DNA of 19,385 nucleotides from the NCBI GenBank assembly GCA_017304275.1, contig JAFKKW010000194.1, positions 1 through 19,385 on the forward strand. Reading direction: 5' to 3'. This DNA comes from Hyphomicrobiales bacterium. Lineage in GTDB: Bacteria > Pseudomonadota > Alphaproteobacteria > Rhizobiales > Hyphomicrobiaceae. The notes below the pieces were generated by a model. That model was not told the origin of the DNA, made no database searches, and saw only the letters and a program-made list of their open reading frames with translations. Below are positions 1 through 8,275 of this stretch, in pieces. Position numbers and translations under genes: made by a program. Position 1 is the stretch's first letter, and each line of letters opens with the position of its first letter.

Positions 1-344
1 ATGCCGACCGTTTTGCCGTCGGCATGGTGGGCGAGCCCCCGTGCCGCGATCCACACGATCGTTCCGTCCTCTGGCCGTCTGATCCGGTAGGCGACCTCAT
101 AAGGCGCCTTCCGTTCGAGGGAGGCCTCGACGATGGCCTGCGCAAGCTCCCGGTCCGGCTCCAGAATAAGAGCGCGCATGTCCGTCCATGTCATGACCGG
201 ACCGGGCTCGAGTCCCAAAATATCGGCGGCATGCACGGACAGGGTCACGAGATCGCTCGCGGCATCCCATTTCCAAAATCCAAGGCGTGAGAACTCAATG
301 GCCTGGAGTAGCTGGTCGCGGTCCTGCTCCGACTCTAGGGACAT
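1..344 (-). CDS. PAS-domain sensor protein, N-terminal part (cut by window edge)
   Basis: Reading leftward from an ATG at 344 gives 114 codons that stay open to the window edge, so only the N-terminus is present. The product has a PAS fold of the PAS_3 type: an N-terminal helix (QLLQAIEFSRLGFWKWD), a central stretch with ADILGLEPG, and a PAC-like end with YRIRRPEDGTIVWIAARG. Such domains bind small ligands or cofactors and usually feed a histidine kinase, diguanylate cyclase or phosphodiesterase module, but the output module lies outside the window. A GAGGGG ribosome binding site lies just upstream of the ATG. There is no signal peptide, so the visible part is cytosolic. It runs in the same direction as rfbD-rfbB, but a 348-base gap makes a shared transcript uncertain. 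The PAS call is firm; the function of the whole protein is unknown. Confidence 0.8.
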   Translation of the reverse strand, partial: MSLESEQDRDQLLQAIEFSRLGFWKWDAASDLVTLSVHAADILGLEPGPVMTWTDMRALILEPDRELAQAIVEASLERKAPYEVAYRIRRPEDGTIVWIAARGLAHHADGKTVG

Positions 345-692
345 GCAAAGCCCCTCACCGGCGTGGCCCCGACATGGCGCAGCTGCGGGCTGCGCGGCAG
401 GATGCGGAACGCGAAAGCGCATCGCCTAAAAGCTACGCCTCCCCTGTTCCCTTCGCCGCTCATTCTGTCCGCGCTCGCCATTCCGGCCCATTCTTTGGCA
501 TTCTTTATACTTAATTGAGCTCCGTCCGCGCATTGCGAACCGGCGCCTGTCTTCGCATCATCATCCTGGCGGGATTGTCGAGCAAAATCGAGCTGGTCGT
601 ACCCTCGGACTCACGTTTCCGCTCCGCCGAACCCACACTAACGCTCGATGCGTGCAAAAGGTTCCCGGGATTCTTTCGCGACACCACCACGC
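345..692. other. Intergenic region upstream of the PAS gene
   Basis: No convincing gene is seen. The stretch separates the end of rfbD from the start of the PAS gene and should hold the PAS gene promoter. Around 481-520 it becomes AT-rich and carries two direct copies of CATTCTTT (489-496 and 499-506), 10 bases apart, next to TATACTTAATT. Small reading frames here look like shadows of rfbD in other frames and resemble no known family. Confidence 0.5.
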
Positions 693-1574
693 TCATTGTC
701 GCCCGAGACGGTCCAGGCATCTGCCCATGGCGTCGGCCCAGTGCGGGAGACGAATGCCGTGCACCGCGGCGACGCGCCCGCCGTCCAGGCGAGAGTTTGC
801 CGGACGCGTCGCCGGCGTCGGGTATTCCGCCGTGGCGATCGGCTGCACGTCTGCGCCTTTTCCGCCGCGCGCGCGCGAGGCAGAGAAAATAGCGCTGGCA
901 AAGCCCGCCCAGCTCGTGTCTCCGCCGCCGGTCACGTGAAATATGCCATAGAGGCCGCGATCCGCCGGCGCGGATGCGACACCGCGCGCGATCGTCACGC
1001 AGGCGGCCGCGAGATCCGGTGCGTAGGTCGGCGCTCCAAACTGGTCGCTTACGACGCGAACAAGATCCCGGTCGGCCGCGAGGCGCAGCATCGTGCGCAG
1101 AAAGTTGGCGCCCTCGTGCGAGAACACCCACGAGGTTCGCAGGACGACGGCCCTCGGGCTGGCTGCCAGCACGCGTTCCTCTCCCGCACGCTTGCTCGCG
1201 CCGTACACGCTCACGGGAGAGACGGGATCGTCCTCCCCATAGGGGGTGGGCTTTCGGCCATCGAACACGTAGTCAGTCGAGATATGGATTATCGGCGCGC
1301 CGATGCTCGCCGCGGCGTCCGCGACGTGACCGGCGCCGGCGTCGTTGATCAGAAAGGCCCGCTCGCGCTCGGTCTCGGCCTGGTCGACAGCCGTGTAGGC
1401 CGCGGCGTTGACGACGACGTCCGGCCGTGCCGCCTCGATCGCGGCCAGGACGGAGGCTCGATCCGCGAGATCGCAGGAGGGGCGCCCCAGCGCGATCACC
1501 TCGACGCCCGGCGACTGCATGCCTTGCAGGGCGCTCGCAACCTGCCCTCGTGTCCCGGTCACACATAGCCGCAT
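693..1574 (-). CDS. rfbD: dTDP-4-dehydrorhamnose reductase (RmlD)
   Basis: This enzyme performs the last step of dTDP-L-rhamnose synthesis: NAD(P)H-dependent reduction of dTDP-4-dehydro-L-rhamnose in the cytosol. The 293-residue product is a short-chain dehydrogenase with a nucleotide-binding loop near the N-terminus (TGTRGQV, residues 6-12), the family signature STDYVFDG (99-106) and the catalytic YxxxK pair (Y124, K128, in VYGASK). An in-frame start 102 bases farther upstream would add a 34-residue Arg-rich extension overlapping the end of rfbB. The ATG at 1574 fits the family length and places the Rossmann motif at the usual position. It lies 29 bases downstream of rfbB in the same direction, so the two are probably co-transcribed. 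Identification is firm. Confidence 0.93.
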   Translation of the reverse strand: MRLCVTGTRGQVASALQGMQSPGVEVIALGRPSCDLADRASVLAAIEAARPDVVVNAAAYTAVDQAETERERAFLINDAGAGHVADAAASIGAPIIHISTDYVFDGRKPTPYGEDDPVSPVSVYGASKRAGEERVLAASPRAVVLRTSWVFSHEGANFLRTMLRLAADRDLVRVVSDQFGAPTYAPDLAAACVTIARGVASAPADRGLYGIFHVTGGGDTSWAGFASAIFSASRARGGKGADVQPIATAEYPTPATRPANSRLDGGRVAAVHGIRLPHWADAMGRCLDRLGRQ

Positions 1575-1603
1575 GCTGGCGCCTTCCCGCGAGGATACCA
1601 AAA

Positions 1604-2662
1604 TCACGCGCTCGTCGCCGAAAGGCCGAGACGTTCGCCGTCGTAGACCTTCTCGCGCAGCGGACGCCACCACCACTCGTTGTCGAGATACCAGCGGACC
1701 GTGCGCTCAATTCCGGTGTCGAACGTCATCTGCGCACGCCAGCCGAGCTCGGTCTCGATGCGGGTCGCGTCGATGGCGTAGCGGGCATCGTGTCCGGGAC
1801 GATCCGTAACATAGGTGATCAGGCCGGCATGGGGAGCACTGGCCGGACGAACGTCGTCGAGGATCTCACAAATGCGCGTCACGACATCGATGTTGCGCCG
1901 CTCATTGCGGCCGCCGGCGTTGTAGGTCTCTCCGACGATCCCCTTCTCGGCGACGAGCACCAGCGCCCGGGCATGATCATCGACATACAGCCAATCGCGC
2001 ACGTTGGCGCCCTGCCCGTAGACCGGCAGCGGCCTTCCTTCCAGCGCATTGAGGATCGTCAGCGGGATCAGCTTCTCGGGGAAGTGGAACGGCCCGTAGT
2101 TGTTCGAGCAGTTGGTGATGATGACCGGCAGGCGATAGGTGTGCCACCAGGCGCTCGCGAGGTGATCCGCGGCGGCCTTCGAGGCCGAGTACGGCGAGCG
2201 GGGATCGTAGGGCGTCTCCTCGCGGAACAGGCCCTCCTCGCCCAGCGATCCGTAGACCTCGTCGGTCGATACATGGAGAAAGCGGAAGCGCTCCCTGGCA
2301 TCGTCCTTTAGGCGCGACCAGTAGGCGCGCGCGGCTTCGAGCAGCGTGAACGTGCCGACGATATTGGTCTGGATGAAATCCGCGGCCTCCGTAATCGAGC
2401 GGTCGACATGGCTTTCGGCCGCGAGATGCATCACGACATCGGGCTTGAACGTGCCGAAGGCGTCATCCATGGCGACCCTGTCGGAGATGTCGGCCTGCAG
2501 GAAGCGGTATTGCGGGCTTCGGGCCACCGCCTTCAGGGAATTCAGATTGCCGGCGTAGGTCAGCTTATCGACGTTGAGAACGTCACACTTCAGGTCCGTG
2601 ACGAGATGACGAACCACAGCCGACCCGATAAAGCCGGCCCCGCCGGATACAAGAACACGCAA
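1604..2662 (-). CDS. rfbB: dTDP-glucose 4,6-dehydratase (RmlB)
   Basis: It converts dTDP-D-glucose to dTDP-4-dehydro-6-deoxy-D-glucose, the second step of dTDP-rhamnose synthesis. The 352-residue length is typical of the family. Visible motifs are the NAD-binding GGAGFIG (7-13), the catalytic Asp-Glu in STDEVYG (D134, E135), and YSASK with Y158 and K162. NCSNNYGPFHFPEKLIP and NVRDWLYVDDH are also strong RmlB signatures. The start codon is TTG at 2662; a GGGG stretch about eight bases upstream serves as ribosome binding site, and the Rossmann motif begins directly after it, so no ATG alternative is needed. It is the first gene of the leftward rfbB-rfbD pair and faces rfbC across a 297-base divergent promoter region. 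Confidence 0.95.
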   Translation of the reverse strand: MRVLVSGGAGFIGSAVVRHLVTDLKCDVLNVDKLTYAGNLNSLKAVARSPQYRFLQADISDRVAMDDAFGTFKPDVVMHLAAESHVDRSITEAADFIQTNIVGTFTLLEAARAYWSRLKDDARERFRFLHVSTDEVYGSLGEEGLFREETPYDPRSPYSASKAAADHLASAWWHTYRLPVIITNCSNNYGPFHFPEKLIPLTILNALEGRPLPVYGQGANVRDWLYVDDHARALVLVAEKGIVGETYNAGGRNERRNIDVVTRICEILDDVRPASAPHAGLITYVTDRPGHDARYAIDATRIETELGWRAQMTFDTGIERTVRWYLDNEWWWRPLREKVYDGERLGLSATSA

Positions 2663-2959
2663 GCGAGAACCCCAGTGTTGCCTTGAAACTGTCTCTGCAA
2701 AGTATCATCCATATCAGCCTCGGGCACGGGTGTTCCCGAAATTAACGACACCATGAAGAAAAATGCGCCGGCTTTCGAAAGTGCCCGGCGCACGTCTCCC
2801 CCGCAGTGGCGCCCGGACCGGTGCCGCCCGACTTGCATCACCGACGCGGTCTCAACCATGACGGAAGATCGCGCGCCCATCTCCGGGGCTTATGATTGAC
2901 ACGCGCGGCATTTAGGTTCTGATCGCGGCAGGATTTTCAAAGAGATTTAAGGACCCCCC
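2663..2959. promoter_or_regulatory. Divergent promoter region between rfbB and rfbC
   Basis: This 297-base gap lies between two divergently read rhamnose genes and must contain both promoters. On the plus strand an exact TTGACA is at 2896-2901. The best -10 candidate at normal spacing (TCTGAT, 2918-2923) is poor, so the rfbC promoter assignment is tentative. A short inverted repeat (TCGGG at 2720-2724, CCCGA at 2735-2739) lies on the rfbB side. No gene is seen here. Confidence 0.4.
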
Positions 2960-3547
2960 TTGAGCGTTGATGTTCGGCCGCTTGCCATTCCCGACGTAAA
3001 ATTGATCTCACCGCAAAAATTCGGCGACCATCGCGGCTTTTTTTCCGAGACCTACAGCAAGCGCGGCCTTGCCGAAGCGGGCATCGCGCTCGACTTCGTG
3101 CAGGACAATCATTCCCTTTCGGCCGCAAAGGGCACGATGCGCGGATTGCATTTCCAGACCCCGCCGTTCGCGCAGGACAAGCTCGTGCGCGTGACGCGGG
3201 GTGCCATCCTCGACGTGGCCGTGGACATCCGGCGCGGCTCGCCGACCTACGGCCAGCATGTCAGCGTCGAGCTTTCGGCGGACAACTGGCATCAGCTTCT
3301 GGTGCCGATCGGATTTGCGCACGGGTTCATGACGCTCGAGCCCGATACCGAGGTTCTCTACAAAGTCACCAACGTCTATGCGCCCGAGTGCGACCGCGGG
3401 CTTCTCTGGAATGATCCGGACCTCGGCATCGCATGGCCGACGGCGGCCACCGACGCCGTCCTTTCCGACAAGGATCGCAAGCATCCTCGGCTTCGCGACC
3501 TCACGGATGCATTCTACGACGGTGAGGAACAGGAGACCGCGCGATGA
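2960..3547 (+). CDS. rfbC: dTDP-4-dehydrorhamnose 3,5-epimerase (RmlC)
   Basis: It epimerises C3 and C5 of dTDP-4-dehydro-6-deoxyglucose, the third step of dTDP-rhamnose synthesis. The 195-residue product is a cupin with RGLHFQ (catalytic H64, substrate-binding R61), K74, the GFAHGF motif (H121) and the tyrosines Y134 and Y140. All match the positions expected from characterised RmlC enzymes. The end NDPDLGIAWP is also typical. The start is TTG at 2960, supported by AAGGA six bases upstream. Its stop overlaps the rfbA start by four bases (ATGA), showing translational coupling. A second, divergent epimerase of the same family lies at 10783-11319; this copy, inside the rhamnose set, is the likely pathway enzyme. 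Confidence 0.95.
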   Translation: MSVDVRPLAIPDVKLISPQKFGDHRGFFSETYSKRGLAEAGIALDFVQDNHSLSAAKGTMRGLHFQTPPFAQDKLVRVTRGAILDVAVDIRRGSPTYGQHVSVELSADNWHQLLVPIGFAHGFMTLEPDTEVLYKVTNVYAPECDRGLLWNDPDLGIAWPTAATDAVLSDKDRKHPRLRDLTDAFYDGEEQETAR

Positions 3548-4413
3548 GGGGTATCATTCTGGCAGGAGGTGCCGGCACTAGGCTGCACCCCGTAACGCTG
3601 GCCGTCTCCAAGCAATTGCTGCCGGTCTACGACAAGCCGATGATCTACTACCCGCTGACCACGCTGATGCTGGCAGGCATTCGCGAGATCCTCATGATCA
3701 CCACGCCCGAGGACCAGGCGCAGTTCAAGCGGCTGCTGGGCGACGGCTCGCAATGGGGGCTTGCGCTCTCCTATGCCGTGCAGGAAAAACCGCGTGGGCT
3801 CGCGGATGCGTTCATCGTCGGACGCGATTTCATCGGAACGGAACGCACGGCGCTGGTGCTCGGCGACAACCTGTTCTTCGGCCACGGATTGACCGACCAG
3901 TTGCGGCAGGCGGCGGCGCGCGACCGCGGCGCGACCGTGTTCGCCTATCAAGTGCGCGATCCCGAACGCTACGGCGTGGTTCAGTTCGACGAGGCTGGCA
4001 ATGCTCAATCGCTCGAGGAAAAGCCGAAAGCGCCGCGCTCCAACTGGGCGGTAACCGGACTTTACTTCTTCGATCAGCGCGTCGTCGACATCGCAGCCGG
4101 GCTCAAGCCGTCGGCGCGGGGCGAGCTCGAGATCACCGACGTCAATCGCCAGTATATGGACTGGGGCGAACTGCACGTCGAGCGGCTCGGGCGCGGCTAC
4201 GCCTGGCTCGACACGGGCACGCACGATTCCCTGGTGGAGGCGACGGAGTTCGTCCGGACCATCCAAAGCCGGCAAGGCGTCGGCATTGCGAGCGTCGAAG
4301 AGGTCGCCTACCGCATGGGGTTCATCGACGCCGCCAGGCTGCGCGCGCTCGCCGAGCCGCTGATGAAGAACGGCTACGGCGCTTACCTGATGCGGGTCGC
4401 GGAAGAGGGGTGA
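3544..4413 (+). CDS. rfbA: Glucose-1-phosphate thymidylyltransferase (RmlA)
   Basis: It catalyses dTTP plus glucose-1-phosphate to dTDP-glucose, the first and usually feedback-controlled step of dTDP-rhamnose synthesis. The 289-residue product has the nucleotidyltransferase loop LAGGAGTRLHP near the N-terminus, SKQLLPVYDKPMIYYPL, the metal-binding LGDNLFFGHG, the SLEEKPKAPRSNWAVTGLYF segment, and a C-terminal region ending at the usual length. It starts within the rfbC stop (ATGA overlap), so the two genes form one rightward operon. It converges on the Wza-like gene; the 96-base gap holds a hairpin at 4445-4471. Confidence 0.96.
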   Translation: MRGIILAGGAGTRLHPVTLAVSKQLLPVYDKPMIYYPLTTLMLAGIREILMITTPEDQAQFKRLLGDGSQWGLALSYAVQEKPRGLADAFIVGRDFIGTERTALVLGDNLFFGHGLTDQLRQAAARDRGATVFAYQVRDPERYGVVQFDEAGNAQSLEEKPKAPRSNWAVTGLYFFDQRVVDIAAGLKPSARGELEITDVNRQYMDWGELHVERLGRGYAWLDTGTHDSLVEATEFVRTIQSRQGVGIASVEEVAYRMGFIDAARLRALAEPLMKNGYGAYLMRVAEEG

Positions 4414-4444
4414 GGCCTCGGCATTTTCGTGGTGGCGGCGCGGA

Positions 4445-4471
4445 GCGCAGACGGCTTCCGAACCGTCGCGC
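4445..4471. terminator. Hairpin in the convergent gap after rfbA
   Basis: The sequence GCGC-A-GACGG, an eight-base loop, then CCGTC-GCGC forms a nine-pair stem with one bulged A. It lies between the convergent ends of rfbA and the Wza-like gene, where a shared terminator would be expected. No T-run follows on either strand, so it is not a classical intrinsic terminator. The structure is seen directly; its role is inferred. Confidence 0.4.
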
Positions 4472-4509
4472 ACCGCGGCTTTCGCGAACGGGCGTGCAAA
4501 GACCGACTA

Positions 4510-5745
4510 TCAGTTCAGCACGTGGCGTCCGGTGATGACATCGCGCGTGAGGCCGGAGTCGTTGGCCACGCCGGAGACCGTCCCCGTAATCGCCGAGACG
4601 TAATCGAGGAACTTGACCACCTCGACCGAGTCCGCGTTCGACACGTAGATGATATCCTTGTGCCGCATCTGGAAAGCTTGAGCGGCAAAGAAGCTCGACG
4701 GATCGCGGTAGTTCGCACGATAGACCGTCGGTATCAGGCGCTCTCCGGGCGAGAACTTGGTGAGGTCGACGCCCATTTTCTCAAGAGAGTCGCGATATTC
4801 CAGGCGATAGAGGAATACCTGGCGCGGGTCGGCGCGCGCGTCCAGCAGGCCGCCGGCCTTCGCCACAGCCTCGTTCAGCGACAACCGCTCCTGGTCGAAC
4901 GTAAACTGGCCGGTCAAGCCGCTGGTCTGCCCAACAGACCCGAGCGCACCGATCGCCACATACTTCTGCTGGTCGCGATAGACGTAGATCGTATCGCCGG
5001 GGGAGACATAAATGTTCTCAGCCGAGTTGCGCACCAAGCTCGGGAAATAGACCGTCGCTTTCTTGTGGCCACGCTGGAGAGTCACAAACGACTCGTAGCC
5101 CGGATATTTGATACCGCCGGCCCTCGAGATCATGTCGAGGATGCGTTCGCCGCCGAGCTGGATGGGAAATTTGTTGGCGCCGTTGATCACGTCGCCGACG
5201 ACAGCTACCTGGGGCGCATTTCGCTCGACAAGCGAGAGCACGACCTGCGGCTCGATCGCCCGTTTGTTGAGCTTGCTTTCGATGTCCTGCTCGATCTCTT
5301 TTATCGTTCGCCCCGCCGCGACGATCTCGCCGGCATAAGGCACGGTGATCGTCCGCGATTGATCGACATGCTGGGACGGCAGCGTGACGTAGTTTCCAGG
5401 GCGGATGCCCGCCTCGGCCGGAATGAACAAGCCTCCAGCCGCCGATTCGAATACGGAGACTTGAACGATATCGCCGACGCCAACGCGAATTACCGGGGGC
5501 GGTCCGCCACCGGTTCCAAAGGATCGGAAAAACGAGTCAAAGCTGACGTCGCTCACGTGCTGCAGCACGTTCGAATCGATATCGACCAGGGCGTAATCGA
5601 AGGCTACGGCACGGCGATCGCTGACCAGGGAAGCGGTGGCGCTGCCCGCTATGTCTCTATGGTTCGGACCATCCACGGGAAGCTGGCTGCACGCGGCCAG
5701 CAGGCCGCACGCGACAGCACACAACGCGCGTGCCACGAGCCTCAT
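4510..5745 (-). CDS. Wza-type outer-membrane polysaccharide export lipoprotein
   Basis: The 411-residue product belongs to the OPX family, whose members form the outer-membrane channel for capsule or EPS export. It begins with a lipoprotein signal ending in the lipobox LAAC (C19), so it should be lipid-anchored after cleavage. The polysaccharide export domain spans about 85-170 (IRVGVGDIVQVSVFE, then TVPYAGEI and VVLSLVERNAPQVAVVGDV). It is followed by two SLBB-like segments (about 177-260 and 262-350). The start ATG has an AGGGGGAG ribosome binding site. The gene stands alone on the minus strand, without the Wzc chain-length regulator or Wzb phosphatase that usually accompany it. The family is certain; the link to this EPS rests on position. 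Confidence 0.9.
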   Translation of the reverse strand: MRLVARALCAVACGLLAACSQLPVDGPNHRDIAGSATASLVSDRRAVAFDYALVDIDSNVLQHVSDVSFDSFFRSFGTGGGPPPVIRVGVGDIVQVSVFESAAGGLFIPAEAGIRPGNYVTLPSQHVDQSRTITVPYAGEIVAAGRTIKEIEQDIESKLNKRAIEPQVVLSLVERNAPQVAVVGDVINGANKFPIQLGGERILDMISRAGGIKYPGYESFVTLQRGHKKATVYFPSLVRNSAENIYVSPGDTIYVYRDQQKYVAIGALGSVGQTSGLTGQFTFDQERLSLNEAVAKAGGLLDARADPRQVFLYRLEYRDSLEKMGVDLTKFSPGERLIPTVYRANYRDPSSFFAAQAFQMRHKDIIYVSNADSVEVVKFLDYVSAITGTVSGVANDSGLTRDVITGRHVLN

Positions 5746-6142
5746 AGAGCGCTCCCCCTGCCGCCCACCAGAGTAAGAAATTCAAGCAATGGAATTGGCC
5801 CCGCATCAAACAACTCAAAACAATGTCGTTACAACAACGCAGGCGACGACTAAAAATCAGCTCGGAACTCAACCGAGACCCAAACCGGCGAGCGCCGGGA
5901 ACAACCGATGCTGGTTTGATTTCAGGCGAAACGCCACACGCTGGCGACATTTCCCTGCTTTGGATCTTCGCGCTTTACCCCCCCAATGCGGCAGGCGAAC
6001 AGCTTCCCGCATGATTCGACGTAACTGATTCGGAGCAGATCGCGCAACGACGCCCGGTCCCTCTCCGCACACACTCCATTGGATGGTCGCGGAGTTCGGG
6101 CAGAACGCGTTACTTGCGATGCAATCGGGCCACAAAAGTGCG
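5746..6142. other. Gene-poor region upstream of the Wza-like gene
   Basis: About 400 bases with no convincing gene. It should contain the leftward promoter of the Wza-like gene. Several short open frames occur on both strands, but none resembles a known family and none has a clear ribosome binding site. The stretch 5780-5860 is lower in GC than its surroundings, as expected for a promoter or a decayed segment. Confidence 0.4.
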
Positions 6143-6331
6143 TCAGGCGCCGGTAGTTGACGGACCAACGATCCGCGCGGGGGCGCCCCACGCGTTCATG
6201 CCTACCGGCACGTCTCTATTGACGAACGACATCGCTCCGATCACCGCTCGGTCGCCGATCGAAACGCCCATCTCAATGATGGAATTGAGACCGATATAGA
6301 CCGTTGCCGCACCGTGTCCGCGTGGACGTGC
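6143..6331 (-). pseudogene. 3' remnant of a hexapeptide-repeat acyltransferase gene
   Basis: Reading leftward, 63 codons are open between an in-frame TAG (6332-6334) and a TGA (6143-6145), without a start codon supported by a ribosome binding site. The product shows the C-terminal end of a left-handed beta-helix acyltransferase: VYIGLNSIIEMGVSIGDRAV, then IGA, DVPVG and the family-typical GAPARIVG. In full-length relatives (WbbJ, CysE or maltose acetyltransferase types) about 100-150 residues precede this. Here the upstream DNA carries stops in this frame; a neighbouring frame reads APIGTSTRT just before the break, which could be a frameshifted earlier part. Such enzymes acetylate sugars or EPS, so this may be a lost decoration enzyme. 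Confidence 0.65.
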
Positions 6332-6578
6332 CTATCGGCGCATTAACTCCTGAATCTTGTCGATGCGCTGCTAAAATGCGAGCGTGGAATTAAGGTCGAC
6401 CGCACAGCGCCATCGACTGTGACGAGCGACGATGGCAAAACGCTCTCGCCGGGGCGGGGCAACCTCGAGTCGCCCGGGAACACGTATTATGAGCAGAGGA
6501 ACGACGGGTCTCGTGCCAAAACCGGCCGTCATGTGTCTACAATCCGTTATTTGCGTTGAAGGCGCCAGCCGCTAACTT
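6332..6578. other. Region between the acyltransferase remnant and manC
   Basis: This stretch of 247 bases has no supported gene. A minus-strand frame of about 52 codons starting near 6533 resembles nothing known. The promoter of the following rightward gene must lie here, but no clear -35/-10 pair is visible. Part of the sequence may be the decayed 5' portion of the acyltransferase remnant at 6143-6331. Confidence 0.35.
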
Positions 6579-8021
6579 ATGTCAACGATCATTCCAGTCA
6601 TCCTTTCCGGCGGCTCGGGCACGCGGCTGTGGCCGATATCCCGTGCCCTATACCCCAAGCAGCTTGTACGCGGCCTGGTCGCGCCCGGTGAAAGCCTGCT
6701 GGGCGCAACGCTTACGCGCATCTCCCCGGGCCCGGATGTCTCCGCTCCGCTCATCGTCTGTAACAATGCGCATCGCTTTCTGGTGCGGGAAGAATGCGAG
6801 CGCGCCGGAATCGCACCCGAAGCGCTCATTCTCGAGCCGGTTGCGCGCAACACCGCCGCGGCAATCGCGATTGCAGCGCTCTACGCAGCGGCCAAGAACC
6901 CCACCGCCATCCTGGTCGTGATGCCGTCGGACCATGTGATACGCGATGCGGAACGGTTTCGCGCCGAGATGGTGCGTGCGGCCGATGTCGCCGCGAACGG
7001 CCGGATCGTTCTGTTCGGTATCCGTCCGACCGAGCCGCACACGGGCTATGGCTACATTCGTCTGGGCGCTCCGCTCGAGGGGAGCGAAGGCGCATTTGCC
7101 GTCGCGCGCTTCGCCGAGAAACCCGACAAAGAGACCGCGGAAGCCTACGTCACCGCAGGCGACTACCTCTGGAACAGCGGCATTTTCGTTTTTCGCGCTG
7201 ACGTCTTCATCGAAGAGCTTGCCCGGCTCGCGCCGGACGTCCTCGAGGCCGCGCGCGCCGCCATCGAGGGGGCCGTCGCCGATCTCGGGTTCCTGCGTCT
7301 CGACGCTGCCAGGTTCGCCGAAGCGCCATCCATTTCGGTGGACTACGCGGTGATGGAGAAAACCGACGCGGCGGCCGTGATCCCGCTCGATATCGGATGG
7401 AGCGATCTCGGCTCGTGGGCGGCGTTGTGGGACAACGCGCCGCGCGACGGCAGCGGCAATTTCGTACGCGGCGAAGCGTTCCTCGAGGATACGCGCAACT
7501 GCTACATTCACAGCGAACGCGCGCTCGTCTCCACCATCGGTCTCGAGGACCTCGTGATCGTCGACACGCCCGACACCGTGCTGGTCGCGCACAAATCCCG
7601 CTCCCAGGACGTTTCGCGCATCGTGTCCCGCCTCAAGGCCGCAAACCGGACTGAGCACGAGCAGCATGTCCGCAACTACCGCCCGTGGGGATACTTCGAG
7701 ACGCTCAACATCGGGTCGCGTTTTCAGGTCAAGCTCCTGCACGTGAAGCCCGGTGGCTTGCTTTCACTGCAGATGCATCACCATCGCTCCGAGCACTGGG
7801 TCGTGGTACAGGGCACCGCAAAGGTGACGGTCGACGGAAAGGAGCGCCTAGTCCAGGAAAACGAGAGCGTCTACATCGTCGCGACGCAATGGCACCGTTT
7901 GGAGAACCCCGGCAAGATCCCGCTGGAGCTCATCGAGGTTCAGGTCGGGACCTATCTCGGCGAGGACGACATCACGCGCAGCGACGACGTCTACGCGCGC
8001 GCGCCGGACGAAACCCTGTAG
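6579..8021 (+). CDS. manC: Bifunctional mannose-1-phosphate guanylyltransferase / mannose-6-phosphate isomerase
   Basis: This type II enzyme makes GDP-mannose from mannose-1-phosphate and GTP and may also interconvert fructose-6-phosphate and mannose-6-phosphate. The 480-residue product begins with the pyrophosphorylase loop LSGGSGTRLWPISR, followed by PKQL. It then shows EPVARNTAAAIAIAAL, MPSDHVI, RFAEKPD, and YLWNSGIFVFRA. The last 120 residues form the cupin isomerase domain, with QMHHHRSEHWVVVQGTAKV and the metal-binding His/Glu residues in place. Length and domain order match ManC/AlgA/XanB. It provides mannose, and possibly GDP-fucose or GDP-rhamnose precursors, for the EPS. The usual ribosome binding site is not evident; GAAGG lies too far upstream. 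Identification is firm. Confidence 0.93.
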   Translation: MSTIIPVILSGGSGTRLWPISRALYPKQLVRGLVAPGESLLGATLTRISPGPDVSAPLIVCNNAHRFLVREECERAGIAPEALILEPVARNTAAAIAIAALYAAAKNPTAILVVMPSDHVIRDAERFRAEMVRAADVAANGRIVLFGIRPTEPHTGYGYIRLGAPLEGSEGAFAVARFAEKPDKETAEAYVTAGDYLWNSGIFVFRADVFIEELARLAPDVLEAARAAIEGAVADLGFLRLDAARFAEAPSISVDYAVMEKTDAAAVIPLDIGWSDLGSWAALWDNAPRDGSGNFVRGEAFLEDTRNCYIHSERALVSTIGLEDLVIVDTPDTVLVAHKSRSQDVSRIVSRLKAANRTEHEQHVRNYRPWGYFETLNIGSRFQVKLLHVKPGGLLSLQMHHHRSEHWVVVQGTAKVTVDGKERLVQENESVYIVATQWHRLENPGKIPLELIEVQVGTYLGEDDITRSDDVYARAPDETL

Positions 8022-8228
8022 ACCCAGAACGTCTTCACGAACGAGCCTTTGGACGCACGAAAAAACGGCATGCGTCGTACTCGTATCGTCAGTTGCCGCA
8101 CGGTGACGTCGGACGTGTCGAGCGTCTCATCGGTGTTAACGAAAAGTAATAATATCGATCTCTTGTCGCCTGAAAATCATACTCAAACCAACGTGCCACA
8201 CTTCCCTTAACCTCATCTTTACTGTAAG

Positions 8229-8245
8229 GTGCTCCGCGGTAGCAC
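8229..8245. promoter_or_regulatory. Short inverted repeat upstream of the sugar transferase
   Basis: GTGCT and AGCAC flank a seven-base spacer containing CCGCGG, 30 bases before the ATG of the sugar transferase gene. It could be an operator or a leader hairpin. The symmetry is seen directly; any binding protein is unknown. The rest of the 254-base gap after manC shows only AT-rich, promoter-like sequence around 8130-8225. Confidence 0.3.
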
Positions 8246-8275
8246 ATCTCTTAGTGCGGCGTTAGGTGTTTCCCT

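Noticed and set aside
4429..5853. Plus-strand open frame of 474 codons opposite the Wza-like gene.
   Set aside because: It is a shadow: the minus strand has a lipobox, a polysaccharide export domain and a good ribosome binding site.
6143..6331. Possibility that the hexapeptide fragment is a complete small gene.
   Set aside because: No start codon with a ribosome binding site is seen, and the missing N-terminal coils are essential in the family.
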